NCBI GenBank assembly: GCA_018241995.1
Contig: JAFECT010000009.1
Coordinates: forward strand, 62,001-126,000
Length of the DNA stretch: 64,000 nucleotides
Source of the DNA: Pseudomonadota bacterium
GTDB lineage: Bacteria; Pseudomonadota; Alphaproteobacteria; Caulobacterales; Caulobacteraceae
Direction: 5' to 3'
Shown: positions 46,801-53,614 of the stretch, one piece after another
Layout of the letters: each line of letters opens with the position of its first letter
Numbering within the stretch: the stretch's first letter is position 1
Notes under the pieces: generated by a model
The model's input: the letters and a program-made list of their open reading frames with translations, nothing else
What the model was told of the DNA's origin: nothing
The model's database searches: none
Position numbers and translations under genes: made by a program

Positions 46801-47695
46801 AGGGAATGTGCTGCGCCGCTATGTGCACGGCACAGGCACTGATGAACCCATCGTCTGGTACGAAGGCTCGGGAACGACCGACCGGCGCTGGCTGCACCAG
46901 GACGCCCAGGGGTCGGTGGTGGGCTATTCTGGCTCGACAGGCGGCATGACCGCCATCTATGCCTACGGTCCCTACGGCGAGCCGCAGAGTTCAAGTTGGG
47001 GCGGATCGCGGTTCGCCTACACCGGCCAAATCCAGTTGCCCGAGGCCAAGCTCTATTACTACAAGGCGCGGGTCTATGACCCGATGACCGGGCGGTTCCT
47101 CCAGACGGACCCGGCGGGCTACAAGAGTGATCTGGACCTCTACGCGTACGTTGATGAGGACCCGATCGATCACACGGATCCGACGGGATTGGAGACGCCG
47201 CAGGTCAGCTGCATGTTTGGTGCTTGCCAACAGGACAAGTGGCACGGTGCAAAGGAGCACCCCCTTGAGCTGGGGATGTTCTTTGGGACCTATATGGGAA
47301 CTGCGATAGTAGATATTCCTGGAATTGCTGGCGGTGTGATTGTGCGTGGGGGGGCTGCGATTGCAGCACGAAAGCTTACGCAGGAGAAAATCTTAAAATA
47401 TCTTTTGAATCCGGCTCATCCGGATGGGGGCGCCAAAGCTGCTTTCTTCGAACGAGCGCTGGGGATTACCCAAAAGAATGCAAAACTCCTTATGAAGCAG
47501 CTAAAGTTTGATCCGGCCAAGGCTGTGCTTCAGAAGACCACCGAACATGGAAATGTGTTTACTCAGACTACAGAAGTTGTCGGGGCTAACGGCAAGAAGG
47601 CGGAAATGACTACGGTTTGGCAAATCGATAATTCTGGTAGCGCAAAGGGTGCTGCGAGGCTTGTCACTGCTAAAGATTTCAAAGTTGTCGATTGA
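40802..47695 (+). CDS. Giant secreted RHS-repeat protein with DUF6883-like C-terminal tip (RHS2)
   Basis: 2,297 residues from ATG 40802 (GGGGGA upstream; 40790 possible). Sec signal AALVGGVVALASSPAFA; transglutaminase-like domain at about 85-245, with HVWVTVTI and DPAFK but Thr in place of Cys (SGTAFDQA); beta-rich middle; YD/RHS repeats; core end QTDPAGYKSDLDLYAYVDEDP with an intact HTDPTGL. The tip from about residue 2130 has a Gly-rich hydrophobic stretch (IAGGVIVRGGAAIAARK), then LLNPAHPDGGAKAAFFERALG and a MTTVWQIDNSG strand resembling DUF6883. The tip is AT-richer than the core. It parallels RHS1 domain for domain. Confidence 0.9.
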   Translation: MAIATNGFTSAVRSLWQRRMKLTAALVGGVVALASSPAFANPTFGETTPSEKIGTAALLSPTTVDGYYGSSTTATNGLSLTGRPNEIVELARALKGNPNETSGDAVNYPDKVVDRTYQYVRNNITMVWSYGLQKGALGALVDHSGTAFDQAALMVELLRQNGYTAKYQVGTIALSGTQFYDWSGITDAGAACQLLSSGSIGAVINGSTTSNCSYSGASISTITINHVWVTVTIGATDYVFDPAFKSHDHHAGLNLATTASMTSGEALTAAGGTTGTEGTSGSVSYVQGFNASALNTKVQGYGAAILTTVAAHPEYHMEDVVSGETIHRYEAPQTTGLRQTSVSGYTLSSSHTWTGGVPNQYRTTLEVRLDVWGPNATSPTMVTLWDRTLYVDEIYGRKLTVDTGLDQADGSPNYQVKLRLTDETGAGIQGISPILNSYSAANTHQFRLGSLILTANHPFAAAANGSTSTNGDYMDATVTKLVNTNLSFTIVHGWGDANGLAKKWDQRDDNVMPPDAIPSGCDICGQPGQQTAGDGKREQFAAAWIVQSSKAARLHAAIGNSVYTLHHSIGVMAGDPTMDLYSPFTAQTLNNSSAPNPDTIPYYWTVRDKFDRMDVDSAFSLTSKSADAAKRRAVILSIAATTDALEGSVVAQQADLPDTVSTATRFEWGNAPPSAEDVYGSGTGRKFLSFTSSNASQATALAKVEGINTYGTTDPCGSGGNTFSYKPPQTPQLCTLEANRWISGLQAAVTAYTSAGFNVVAVDEAHLGPGVPWGAPSVHASRNLAGQYDSYYSPFPTMQRGGALVAVKYSGSDPIEIAHVAVGLPQDSGAASVAKGGGGGVQPDHDATYDPAKAADVLKAKFVDHSTALGVDISNGELTYTAPGVLEVGNGEFPNKLTAQLIWRGGEKSSQAGDAPQGQPRTPWTTNWHNMAAMGGGGLEMLGDTDPRTAAGTIGAFLAMQDVYGASPSIQRDVTGVLVNSWWVRTLTGNIVTVSVGSDTRQFVKLVDGSWITPGAGPYASLAITGSRAIFTDRCGPTPYPPYDMSRGWDYSGMSFAVTNAHGDVQNFSFWRTGYHDGNSCQVLKGHRLTSWVYPQGVTVNLTYSSGTDVTVGDPIDQLVEVSNTFGRKIDFVNGGTPDNGYYTGGFNNGLTGADARSVSMSLVSTATSSGAAYTQTDQSGNQTSIIASVVPWYGGADMLSGATQIPNHFLLTKVYAADNAAFGLSTTNAFPSNPATLQYDYDSLRRVKTAYDAINLQLAARDPYQFYVGDGVRGERMDPTHASYAVEYDIYHQPLKVFDELNRTFVEAHDGRGRTTGYTYPESDQELLSYDDHNNETSITKVAKPGSSLSNIVVSATWDSTWNKPLTITDALGAVTTLTYNASGNGKSLLATATRPADIDGNHPVYTSSYDAKGHVISVTDPTGVVTSSTYDSTTGDLLTTTLDPGTGSHVNAVTTMTYDAQGDVLTVTDPRSNVSDATYDLNRRKVFVIEPDPDGAGSLKRPTTKTVYDAVGRVTETDKGTATTTNASDFAVLESETTTYDPAGEKIKLKTQAGVAQYAYDGVGRVTCTAVRMNSTVYLSLPSDACTLSTTGTQGPDRITKTIYDAAGQSLQTLRGYGTGAQITYSTSTYSQNGKLATITDANGNKTTYVYDGFDRLIETDFPSTTLAAGTSNTSDKEVQTWDANGNRLSLTKRDGTTVIDTCYDALNRPIKKLFRSPALTTSSCASITTGTAPETFSDYDLAGRPTHMRFASRAGYGVDYAYDSAGRMTSETTSDASASRAVSLQYDAAGNRTRVTLPDSFYAGYVYDPLNRVTTINENGATSGVGVLATYSYDDLGRRVGLTRGNGASTTYSYDTADRLTALTHDVTGTTNDQTWSFGYNPASQLISRGATNALYDWTNAAAGTTNKTYDGLNRDATIAALSGGYDANGNLTYEGTGGRTFTYDQENRLLTVATGGTTNLTLASDAAGRLHQTMAGSTTTQFLYDGSRLLAEYDSSGNVLRRYVHGTGTDEPIVWYEGSGTTDRRWLHQDAQGSVVGYSGSTGGMTAIYAYGPYGEPQSSSWGGSRFAYTGQIQLPEAKLYYYKARVYDPMTGRFLQTDPAGYKSDLDLYAYVDEDPIDHTDPTGLETPQVSCMFGACQQDKWHGAKEHPLELGMFFGTYMGTAIVDIPGIAGGVIVRGGAAIAARKLTQEKILKYLLNPAHPDGGAKAAFFERALGITQKNAKLLMKQLKFDPAKAVLQKTTEHGNVFTQTTEVVGANGKKAEMTTVWQIDNSGSAKGAARLVTAKDFKVVD

Positions 47696-47716
47696 CGACA
47701 GCTTATCACTCACGGG

Positions 47717-47935
47717 ATGAGTCGGATGCTAAAGGAATTGGACGTTGTTGAGATTCCTGCGGAGTTAGCCATTTTGAATGGCGTTTGTAATAGAGGGACT
47801 GTTGTTTGGTATGTCTCTCCATCCTCCTTCGCTACGGTTGAGCTAAAGGTGCTGAAATCTGAATCCGAATTTGTCGATACTAAATTAATTGACGTGGACG
47901 TCGCGCAATTGTCTCTAATTACTCGCGAAGATTGA
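47717..47935 (+). CDS. Small DUF4926-like protein, candidate immunity protein for RHS2
   Basis: 72 residues, or 69 if translation starts at the second Met (47726), 21 bp after RHS2. It has no signal peptide, so it is cytoplasmic. ELDVVEIPAEL, NRGTVVWYV and VDVAQLSLI fit the small SH3-like DUF4926 fold, which from memory is often found next to DUF6883 genes. AT-rich like the RHS2 tip. A cytoplasmic immunity protein implies that the RHS2 toxin acts in the cytoplasm, unlike RHS1. Confidence 0.65.
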   Translation: MSRMLKELDVVEIPAELAILNGVCNRGTVVWYVSPSSFATVELKVLKSESEFVDTKLIDVDVAQLSLITRED

Positions 47936-48074
47936 TTGGGATGGGTGGGCGCGATCAAGCTGGTGAACCATACATGGTATGAATTGCGGGCGCTCGCCAT
48001 TTTCGGCTAGGCACCTAGTACACCACATGCTGGTAAAGGTCGCAGTCGAGCTGGACTCTTGCCATTAAGCACAA

Positions 48075-48100
48075 AACGCCCTCCCTCTCGGGTGGGCGTT
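48075..48100 (-). terminator. Rho-independent terminator of the RuvC-like gene
   Basis: Read on the minus strand, AACGCCCACCC pairs across a GAGA tetraloop with GGGAGGGCGTT (one A-A mismatch) and is followed by TTGT, continuing a T run. It lies 18 bp downstream of the minus-strand stop at 48118. It could also stop transcripts arriving from the RHS2 side. Confidence 0.7.
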
Positions 48101-48117
48101 TGGGCGTATCGACGTCT

Positions 48118-48513
48118 CTAGTGGGCGACTTGGAAGTGCGTGAGCACGATGGCGGCTGCACAGAATAGTCCAATACGTCGATCGGGACTGTCCCAGGGCT
48201 TTCGCTCACGGGGCAGCCTGTGCTTGAGGACGGGCGTGCGCTCTATGACGGCTTCGGCGAGCGTCTGCAGCGAAATCCAAGGTGAGCCCGCAAGGGCAAG
48301 GCGAACATCGTGCCTGCTGTAGATTCGGACGATGACGCCCAGCGCTCCCGCAAGCCGAACGATGGCTTGGCAGAGCTCACGGCCAGCGCGCCTTCTCCTC
48401 ACGCCGGCGCCATCGAACTGCTCGAGGACTAGCGTCTCGGGGCGATGCCGTTCGAGGACGGCCTGCATATGGCGCAGGCAAGCCTGGTGAACCTCACCCC
48501 GGGAATACGCCAT
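48118..48513 (-). CDS. RuvC-like nuclease-fold protein, N-terminally truncated, probably inactive
   Basis: 131 residues. The segment HRPETLVLEQFDGAG carries the catalytic-type Glu strand of RuvC-like resolvases. HRLPRERKPWDSPDRRIGLFCAA matches the last RuvC motif, where I would expect FDAA; the terminal Asp is replaced by Cys. The first motif (DxG strand) is missing at the N-terminus. It is therefore a degraded or repurposed member. It lies between the RHS2 immunity gene and an RHS fragment, as mobile-associated genes often do. It has its own terminator. Confidence 0.5.
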   Translation of the reverse strand: MAYSRGEVHQACLRHMQAVLERHRPETLVLEQFDGAGVRRRRAGRELCQAIVRLAGALGVIVRIYSRHDVRLALAGSPWISLQTLAEAVIERTPVLKHRLPRERKPWDSPDRRIGLFCAAAIVLTHFQVAH

Positions 48514-48593
48514 GGGTTACGGTGACATTGCACTAAACTCCGTCCCCTAGGCGCCACAGTACCCGCTCCCTATCCAGGCGCGCGAGCCCCAAG

Positions 48594-49094
48594 CGCTCCG
48601 GCAAGGAAGTCCAGACCTGGGATGCCAACGGCCACGCCCTGTCGCTGACCAAGCGCGACGGGACCACGGTGATCGACACCTGCTATGACGCGCTGGGCCG
48701 GCCGATCAAGAAGCTGTTCCGCTCGCCCGCGCTGACCACATCGTCCTGCGCCTCGATCACGTCGGGCACGGCGCCTGAGACCTCCAGCGACTACGATCTC
48801 GCGGGCAGGCCTACCCATGTGCGCTTCGCCAGCCGCACGGGTTATGGGGTGGATTACGCCTACGACACCGCCGGCCGGGTGACGAGCGAGACCACGTCGG
48901 ACGCTTCGGCCTCGCGGGCGCTGAGCTTCCAGTACGACGCGGCGGGCAACCGCACGCGGGTGACCTGGCCCGACAGCTTCTATGCCGGCTACGTCTACGA
49001 TCCGCTGAACCGGGTCGCCACCATCAACGAGAACGGCGCGACCTCGGGCGCGGGCGTGCTGGCCACCTACAGCTACGACGACCTGGGCCGGCGC
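48594..49094 (+). pseudogene. Orphan RHS core fragment (partial copy of RHS2)
   Basis: Copy of RHS2 from about 45832 to 46330, roughly 90 percent identical by eye (for example GACGGGACCACGGTGATCGA against the same with one change). The frame is open (MIDTCYDALGRPIKKLFR onwards) and then runs into unrelated sequence and a stop at about 49112, 6 bp before the tRNA. It has no start, tip or immunity gene. It parallels the RHS1 fragment at 28.3 kb. The 80 bp before it (48514-48593) hold nothing recognisable. Confidence 0.82.
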
Positions 49095-49118
49095 ACCGCG
49101 TGCACGAACTAGGGCCAG

Positions 49119-49208
49119 TGGCGGTGAGAGAGGGATTCGAACCCTCGATAGGCTTTCACCTATACACGCGTTCCAGGCGTGCGCCTTCAACCACTCGGCC
49201 ACCTCACC
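49119..49208 (-). tRNA. tRNA-Ser (anticodon GGA)
   Basis: On the minus strand the 90-nt gene starts GGTGAGG and pairs with TCTCACC, followed by discriminator G and an encoded CCA. The anticodon stem-loop has CTGGAAC, giving anticodon GGA for UCC codons. A long variable arm (TATAGGTGAAAGCCTA) and T-loop GGTTCGAATCC confirm a class II serine tRNA. Its 3-prime end is about 25 bp from the right border of the RHS island. Confidence 0.96.
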
Positions 49209-49405
49209 ATTCCACGGCCGGGAGCGAGCTCCCCTGCGCAGGTCCGCCGGGTTGCGACGGCTGGGCCGTCCGGCGGAGGCCGCGTTCTATACGCAACCGC
49301 GCGCATCCGACAAGTTCGACTGATAAGATGGGCCTGCGTCCTTTCGCGGACGGGTTCGTACCTTACATGTTCGACGATCCCCCCGCCTGCCGGAGAGCCC
49401 AAGCG

Positions 49406-50049
<644 letters not shown>

Positions 50050-50053
<4 letters not shown>

Positions 50054-50403
50054 CGCCCGAGGCCTTCCACAACGCGGCCCTGGCCCTGCCCGGCGCGACC
50101 TACGATCTGAAGTGGGGCGCCGACCGCTGCTATTCGGTCGGCGGCAAGATGTTCGCCGTGGCCGGGCATGAGGGCGAGGCCAAGCCGCGCTGGTGCCTGA
50201 AGGTCACCGACGGCTCCTACGAGCAGCTGATCGAGGAGGGGGTGGCGGAGTCCGCCCCCTACGTCGGCCGCTACAAGTGGGTGCTGTTCAACAGTTCGGA
50301 CGCGGTCCCCGACGACCAGTTGCTGGCCTATCTGAAGACCGCCCACGCCCTGATTGCGGCCAAGCTGCCGACGAAGGAGCGCAAGGCGCTGGGTTTGGCC
50401 TAG
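50050..50403 (+). CDS. MmcQ/YjbR family protein
   Basis: 117 residues from GTG 50050 (GTGA overlap with msrA). It has the CyaY-like MmcQ/YjbR fold: [39 protein letters not shown], and the RYKWVLF strand before the final helix. These small proteins are proposed DNA-binding or double-wing-motif proteins without a proven role. Its stop codon overlaps that of the convergent DUF1203 gene (CTAG). Confidence 0.88.
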
Positions 50404-50870
50404 GCCCGCTCCGCCCGCGCGGCATAGCAGCCCCATTTGGCGTAGTGCAGCTGCACATAGGCGATCTCCGGCCGCTGGAACCAGCCTTCCAGGAAGCCGT
50501 CCAGGCCTGAGCCCTCGACCAGGTCGGCGTCGATCATCATGTCGCCGCTGTCGAAAGCTCGGGCCGACAGGGTGCGCCGGGCCAGGGCCGGCGGAACCTC
50601 GCCTTCGGCGTCGAAGGTCGCTAGGCCGGGCGTCTCGCGCACGAACACGGCATGGCTGGCTCTGAATGGCGTGTCGGCGGGCTGGTGGGTGTAGTTCGCC
50701 AGCAGCACGGTCTCGCCCGGCTGCGCGTCGTCCAACGTGATACGGCAGGGCGCGCCATGCGGCTGGTCGATACGAACCCGGCGCACGCCCCGGGCTTCGA
50801 GCTCGGCTTCGGGCGCGCCGATCAGGTCGGCGAAGGTTTCGCGGGGCAGGCCGGTGATCCGGAACGGCAT
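50400..50870 (-). CDS. DUF1203 family protein
   Basis: 156 residues, no signal or membrane segment. MPFRITGLP at the start, CRITLDDAQPGETVLLANYTHQ in the middle and the DGFLEGWFQRPEIAYVQLHYAKWGCYAA end are typical of DUF1203. The function is unknown. A GGAGCCTC stretch gives a likely ribosome-binding site. Convergent with the YjbR gene, sharing the last two stop bases. Confidence 0.85.
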   Translation of the reverse strand: MPFRITGLPRETFADLIGAPEAELEARGVRRVRIDQPHGAPCRITLDDAQPGETVLLANYTHQPADTPFRASHAVFVRETPGLATFDAEGEVPPALARRTLSARAFDSGDMMIDADLVEGSGLDGFLEGWFQRPEIAYVQLHYAKWGCYAARAERA

Positions 50871-50945
50871 GGGAGGCTCCTCTAGGCTCGGAGTCTCAGA
50901 GTGGCCCCGCGGCGGGGCGCACGCTTCCCGCCGCTTGCGGTCAAA

Positions 50946-52337
50946 CTATTTCGCCTTAGGCGTCTCGCTGACGAAGCTGCCCGCCGGGCCGGGGAACTCC
51001 ACCGGGCTCTCGTGGCCATCGGCGGAGATGGCCGAGACGCCGAAGAACCAGTCGTCGATCACCACGTCCTTCAGCACGATCGAGGTGGCCGCCCCCGCAT
51101 CCCTGCTGTGGGTCCACTGCGGCTCGGTGGTGGAGCGCCACCAGACGCGGTAGCGGGCGGCGCCAGGCGAGGCGGCCCAGCTGACCTTGGTGTCGTCGCT
51201 GACCGCGCCTTCGATCTTCACGTCGCGGGGCGGCGGCGGGGCCGAGGCCAGGGCGGCCAGGGTCACGGCGTCCAGGCGGGTCACCTTGGCGAGGTAGGGG
51301 AAATCCACCCCCTCGATCAGGTCGCCGTACTTGATCCCCTTCTCGGTGCGCAGGTCCTGGTGCTGGCGGTTGTAGTTCTCGACCGCCTCGGTGACGCGCA
51401 CCGCCGGGAAGCCGGCCTCAAGCATCGGCACCTGGTCGCCGCCGCGGCCGTAGCGGTCGGTGCGGTAGACCATCACCGCGTCCAGGCCGGTCACGTACTG
51501 GTCGGCCAGCCGATCCATGAAGCGGCCGAGGTTGCGCGCGGGGCTGTCGACCTCGCCGCCGTTGTAGCGGCGCCGGTTGGCCTGCTCGGGCGTCTCCACC
51601 GCCTTGGTGCCCTCGGAGAAGATGCGCACGTGGCGGTCGTCGTGGACGCCGTTGAAGCCGTGGCTGTTGCCGACGATGTCGTTGTTCAGGTCGGCCTCGA
51701 CCTCCCAACCCTTCGCCTTGGCGTAGTCGGCCAGCACCTTCCCGCCGTAGAGGCCCTGCTCCTCGCCCGACAGCACCGCATAGACGATGGTCGCCTTGAA
51801 CCGGTGCTTGGAGAGGACACGCGCCGCCTCCATCACCGCCGCCGTGCCCGAGCCGTCGTCGTTGGCGCCCGGCGCATCGGCGGTGGCGTTCATCGCGTCG
51901 GTGACGCGGCTGTCGAGGTGGCCGGCGATGACCACGACCCGGTTGGGATCGCCCGTGCCCCGCTGGATGGCCAGCACGTCCATGACCTCGGTCGGCCTGG
52001 GCAGGCGCTTGCCGTCGTTGAACACCTGGGACGGGGTCTCGACCTGCAGGCAGCCGCCGCAGTCGCGCCCGATGGCCTCGAAGCGGCTCTTCACCCACCG
52101 GCGCGCGGCGCCGATGCCGCGGGTGTCGGACGTCGTGTCCGACGCCGTGTGCCGTGTGCCGAAGCCGACCAGCTTCTGAATGGTGGCATGCAGCTGAGCG
52201 GGACTGACGTCGGCGGCGATGGCGTGCAGTTCGGCGTGGCCGCCGGCCTTGGCGGGCGCCTTGGCCTTGTGCGCGGGCGCGGCGGTCGCCGTGGCGGCGA
52301 TCAGGGCGAGGGCGGCGATCAGCGGATAGGGGCGCAT
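50946..52337 (-). CDS. Exported M28-family zinc metallopeptidase
   Basis: 463 residues from ATG 52337 (a longer frame begins at 52397 but lacks signal logic). Signal peptide PYPLIAALALIAATATAAPA. M28 ligands: IAGHLDSRV (His, Asp), DDGSGTAAVMEAARVL (Asp) and SGEEQGLYGG (catalytic and metal Glu). The C-terminal DVKIEGAVSDDTKVSWAAS stretch is a fibronectin-III-like domain. An aminopeptidase role in the periplasm or medium is most likely. It could be a T2SS client, since many exported M28 peptidases are. Confidence 0.92.
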   Translation of the reverse strand: MRPYPLIAALALIAATATAAPAHKAKAPAKAGGHAELHAIAADVSPAQLHATIQKLVGFGTRHTASDTTSDTRGIGAARRWVKSRFEAIGRDCGGCLQVETPSQVFNDGKRLPRPTEVMDVLAIQRGTGDPNRVVVIAGHLDSRVTDAMNATADAPGANDDGSGTAAVMEAARVLSKHRFKATIVYAVLSGEEQGLYGGKVLADYAKAKGWEVEADLNNDIVGNSHGFNGVHDDRHVRIFSEGTKAVETPEQANRRRYNGGEVDSPARNLGRFMDRLADQYVTGLDAVMVYRTDRYGRGGDQVPMLEAGFPAVRVTEAVENYNRQHQDLRTEKGIKYGDLIEGVDFPYLAKVTRLDAVTLAALASAPPPPRDVKIEGAVSDDTKVSWAASPGAARYRVWWRSTTEPQWTHSRDAGAATSIVLKDVVIDDWFFGVSAISADGHESPVEFPGPAGSFVSETPKAK

Positions 52338-52410
52338 GCGGACTCCGACGCTTGGGTAGCGGCGGCGCGACTGTATTCCTTGGGCGACTATCGGCAAGTC
52401 CGGTCGGCGA

Positions 52411-53436
52411 TCAGCTCCGCGCCGTTGTCGCGTCGATCAGCTCGGCGAGGCGGAAGCGCACTTGGCGCTGGCCGAAGTCGATGGCCACCAGGTCGAACAG
52501 GCGCAGCAGGTCCATGCCCAGCATCAAGGCCGGCTGGTCCTGCAGCTGCCAGAGCTTGAAGGTGTGCAGGTCGGCGAAGGCCATGGGGAAGGAGGTGAAA
52601 TGCACCCCGCCCACCCGCATGGTCGGCACCAGGGCCACTTCGCCCGGCACGTCCTGGCCGGTGGCGCCGTGGATGACGACCTTGATAGGAGCGAAGGCGG
52701 TGTCCGGGGTTCGGGCAAGGACCGCGCGCCGCATGGCCATGTTGCCGACCGTGCGCTGGGCCCCGGAATCGACGAAGCAGGTGATCTTGGCCTTCGAAGC
52801 CTCGGCGTCGACAATGGTCAGCTGGCCGAACCGCTGCTTGGCCGTGACGGTGACGTCCGAGGTCACCGCCGCGGTGGTGCGGGAATATTCGTGGAAGCCG
52901 TTGTAGGTGGAGCGCGAGATCTGGACCAGGTTGCGCGCGAAATCGAGGGTGACGGCCCGGTCGCGGAAGGCGTCGATGCCCAGAAGGCCGTCGGCGCCGA
53001 GGTCAAAGGTCTTCAGCACCGGCACGTCACGCACCGGGATGTCGATCACCCCGGCCTTGAACGACCGCACATTGACGGTCCGCGCGGGCTGGACGCCGGC
53101 GATGCCGTGCACCATGGCCTGGGAGCCAGGCTGGAGCTGGAGCTTGACCGCCAGTTCCTCGGAGATGACCGAGCGGTTGGCGCCGGTGTCGACCACGAAC
53201 TCGTAAGGCCCGGTGTCGTTGATCATCACCTTGGTGGTCAAGCGCGTGGAGCGGTCCTTGCGGCCGATCAGGGTGCCGGTCTCCGGCTCGCCGGGCGCGC
53301 CCGTGGGCGGCGTCTGGGCGAAGGCCAGCTCCGGCGCAAGGCCGGGCACGATGCCGAGGCCCGCCAGGGCCGAAACGATCGACCGCCGATGCAGTCCCTG
53401 CGGAGCGCGGTCGCGCCCGTCCCAGGATGACGCCAT
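52411..53436 (-). CDS. Exported two-lobed retropepsin-like aspartyl protease
   Basis: 341 residues. The N-terminus HRRSIVSALAGLGIV with two Arg resembles a Tat signal; cleavage would be near AFA (about residue 40). It has two protease lobes: VDTGANRSVI (Asp83) with LLGIDAFRD, and VDSGAQRTVG (Asp223) with LGMDLLRLFD. One chain therefore carries both catalytic Asp and could work as an internal pseudodimer, like pepsin. Bacterial proteins of this sort are hardly characterised. 74 bp separate it from the M28 gene, possibly as an operon. Confidence 0.85.
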   Translation of the reverse strand: MASSWDGRDRAPQGLHRRSIVSALAGLGIVPGLAPELAFAQTPPTGAPGEPETGTLIGRKDRSTRLTTKVMINDTGPYEFVVDTGANRSVISEELAVKLQLQPGSQAMVHGIAGVQPARTVNVRSFKAGVIDIPVRDVPVLKTFDLGADGLLGIDAFRDRAVTLDFARNLVQISRSTYNGFHEYSRTTAAVTSDVTVTAKQRFGQLTIVDAEASKAKITCFVDSGAQRTVGNMAMRRAVLARTPDTAFAPIKVVIHGATGQDVPGEVALVPTMRVGGVHFTSFPMAFADLHTFKLWQLQDQPALMLGMDLLRLFDLVAIDFGQRQVRFRLAELIDATTARS

Positions 53437-53563
53437 GACTCTTTAACTCCGCCACGCGGAGCCTCCCCCGGCCCCGCCGCACTATCGGACGAGGTTCCAC
53501 CAACGGCAACGCTACTGACGCGAATGGCGAAATCGGGGCGACAAACGACGCGACGAACGAGGT

Positions 53564-53591
53564 GGCCCCCGTTCGTCGCCGAACGGGGGCC
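53564..53591. terminator. Perfect 12-bp GC hairpin
   Basis: GGCCCCCGTTCG and CGAACGGGGGCC form a perfect 12-bp stem with a TCGC loop, 24 bp beyond the TadG-like stop and 128 bp before the next gene start on the same strand. There is no U-tract; it probably terminates or stabilises the tadG transcript. Confidence 0.5.
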
Positions 53592-53614
53592 GCACCGCGC
53601 AGATAACGGGGGGA

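Noticed and set aside
48118..48513. Transposase or integrase
   Set aside because: No DDE, IS110-type or tyrosine-recombinase motifs and no flanking inverted repeats; the residual motifs fit a RuvC-like fold instead.
50946..51200. Plus-strand ORFs over the M28 and DUF1203 genes
   Set aside because: They are antisense shadows of genes with clear catalytic or family motifs.
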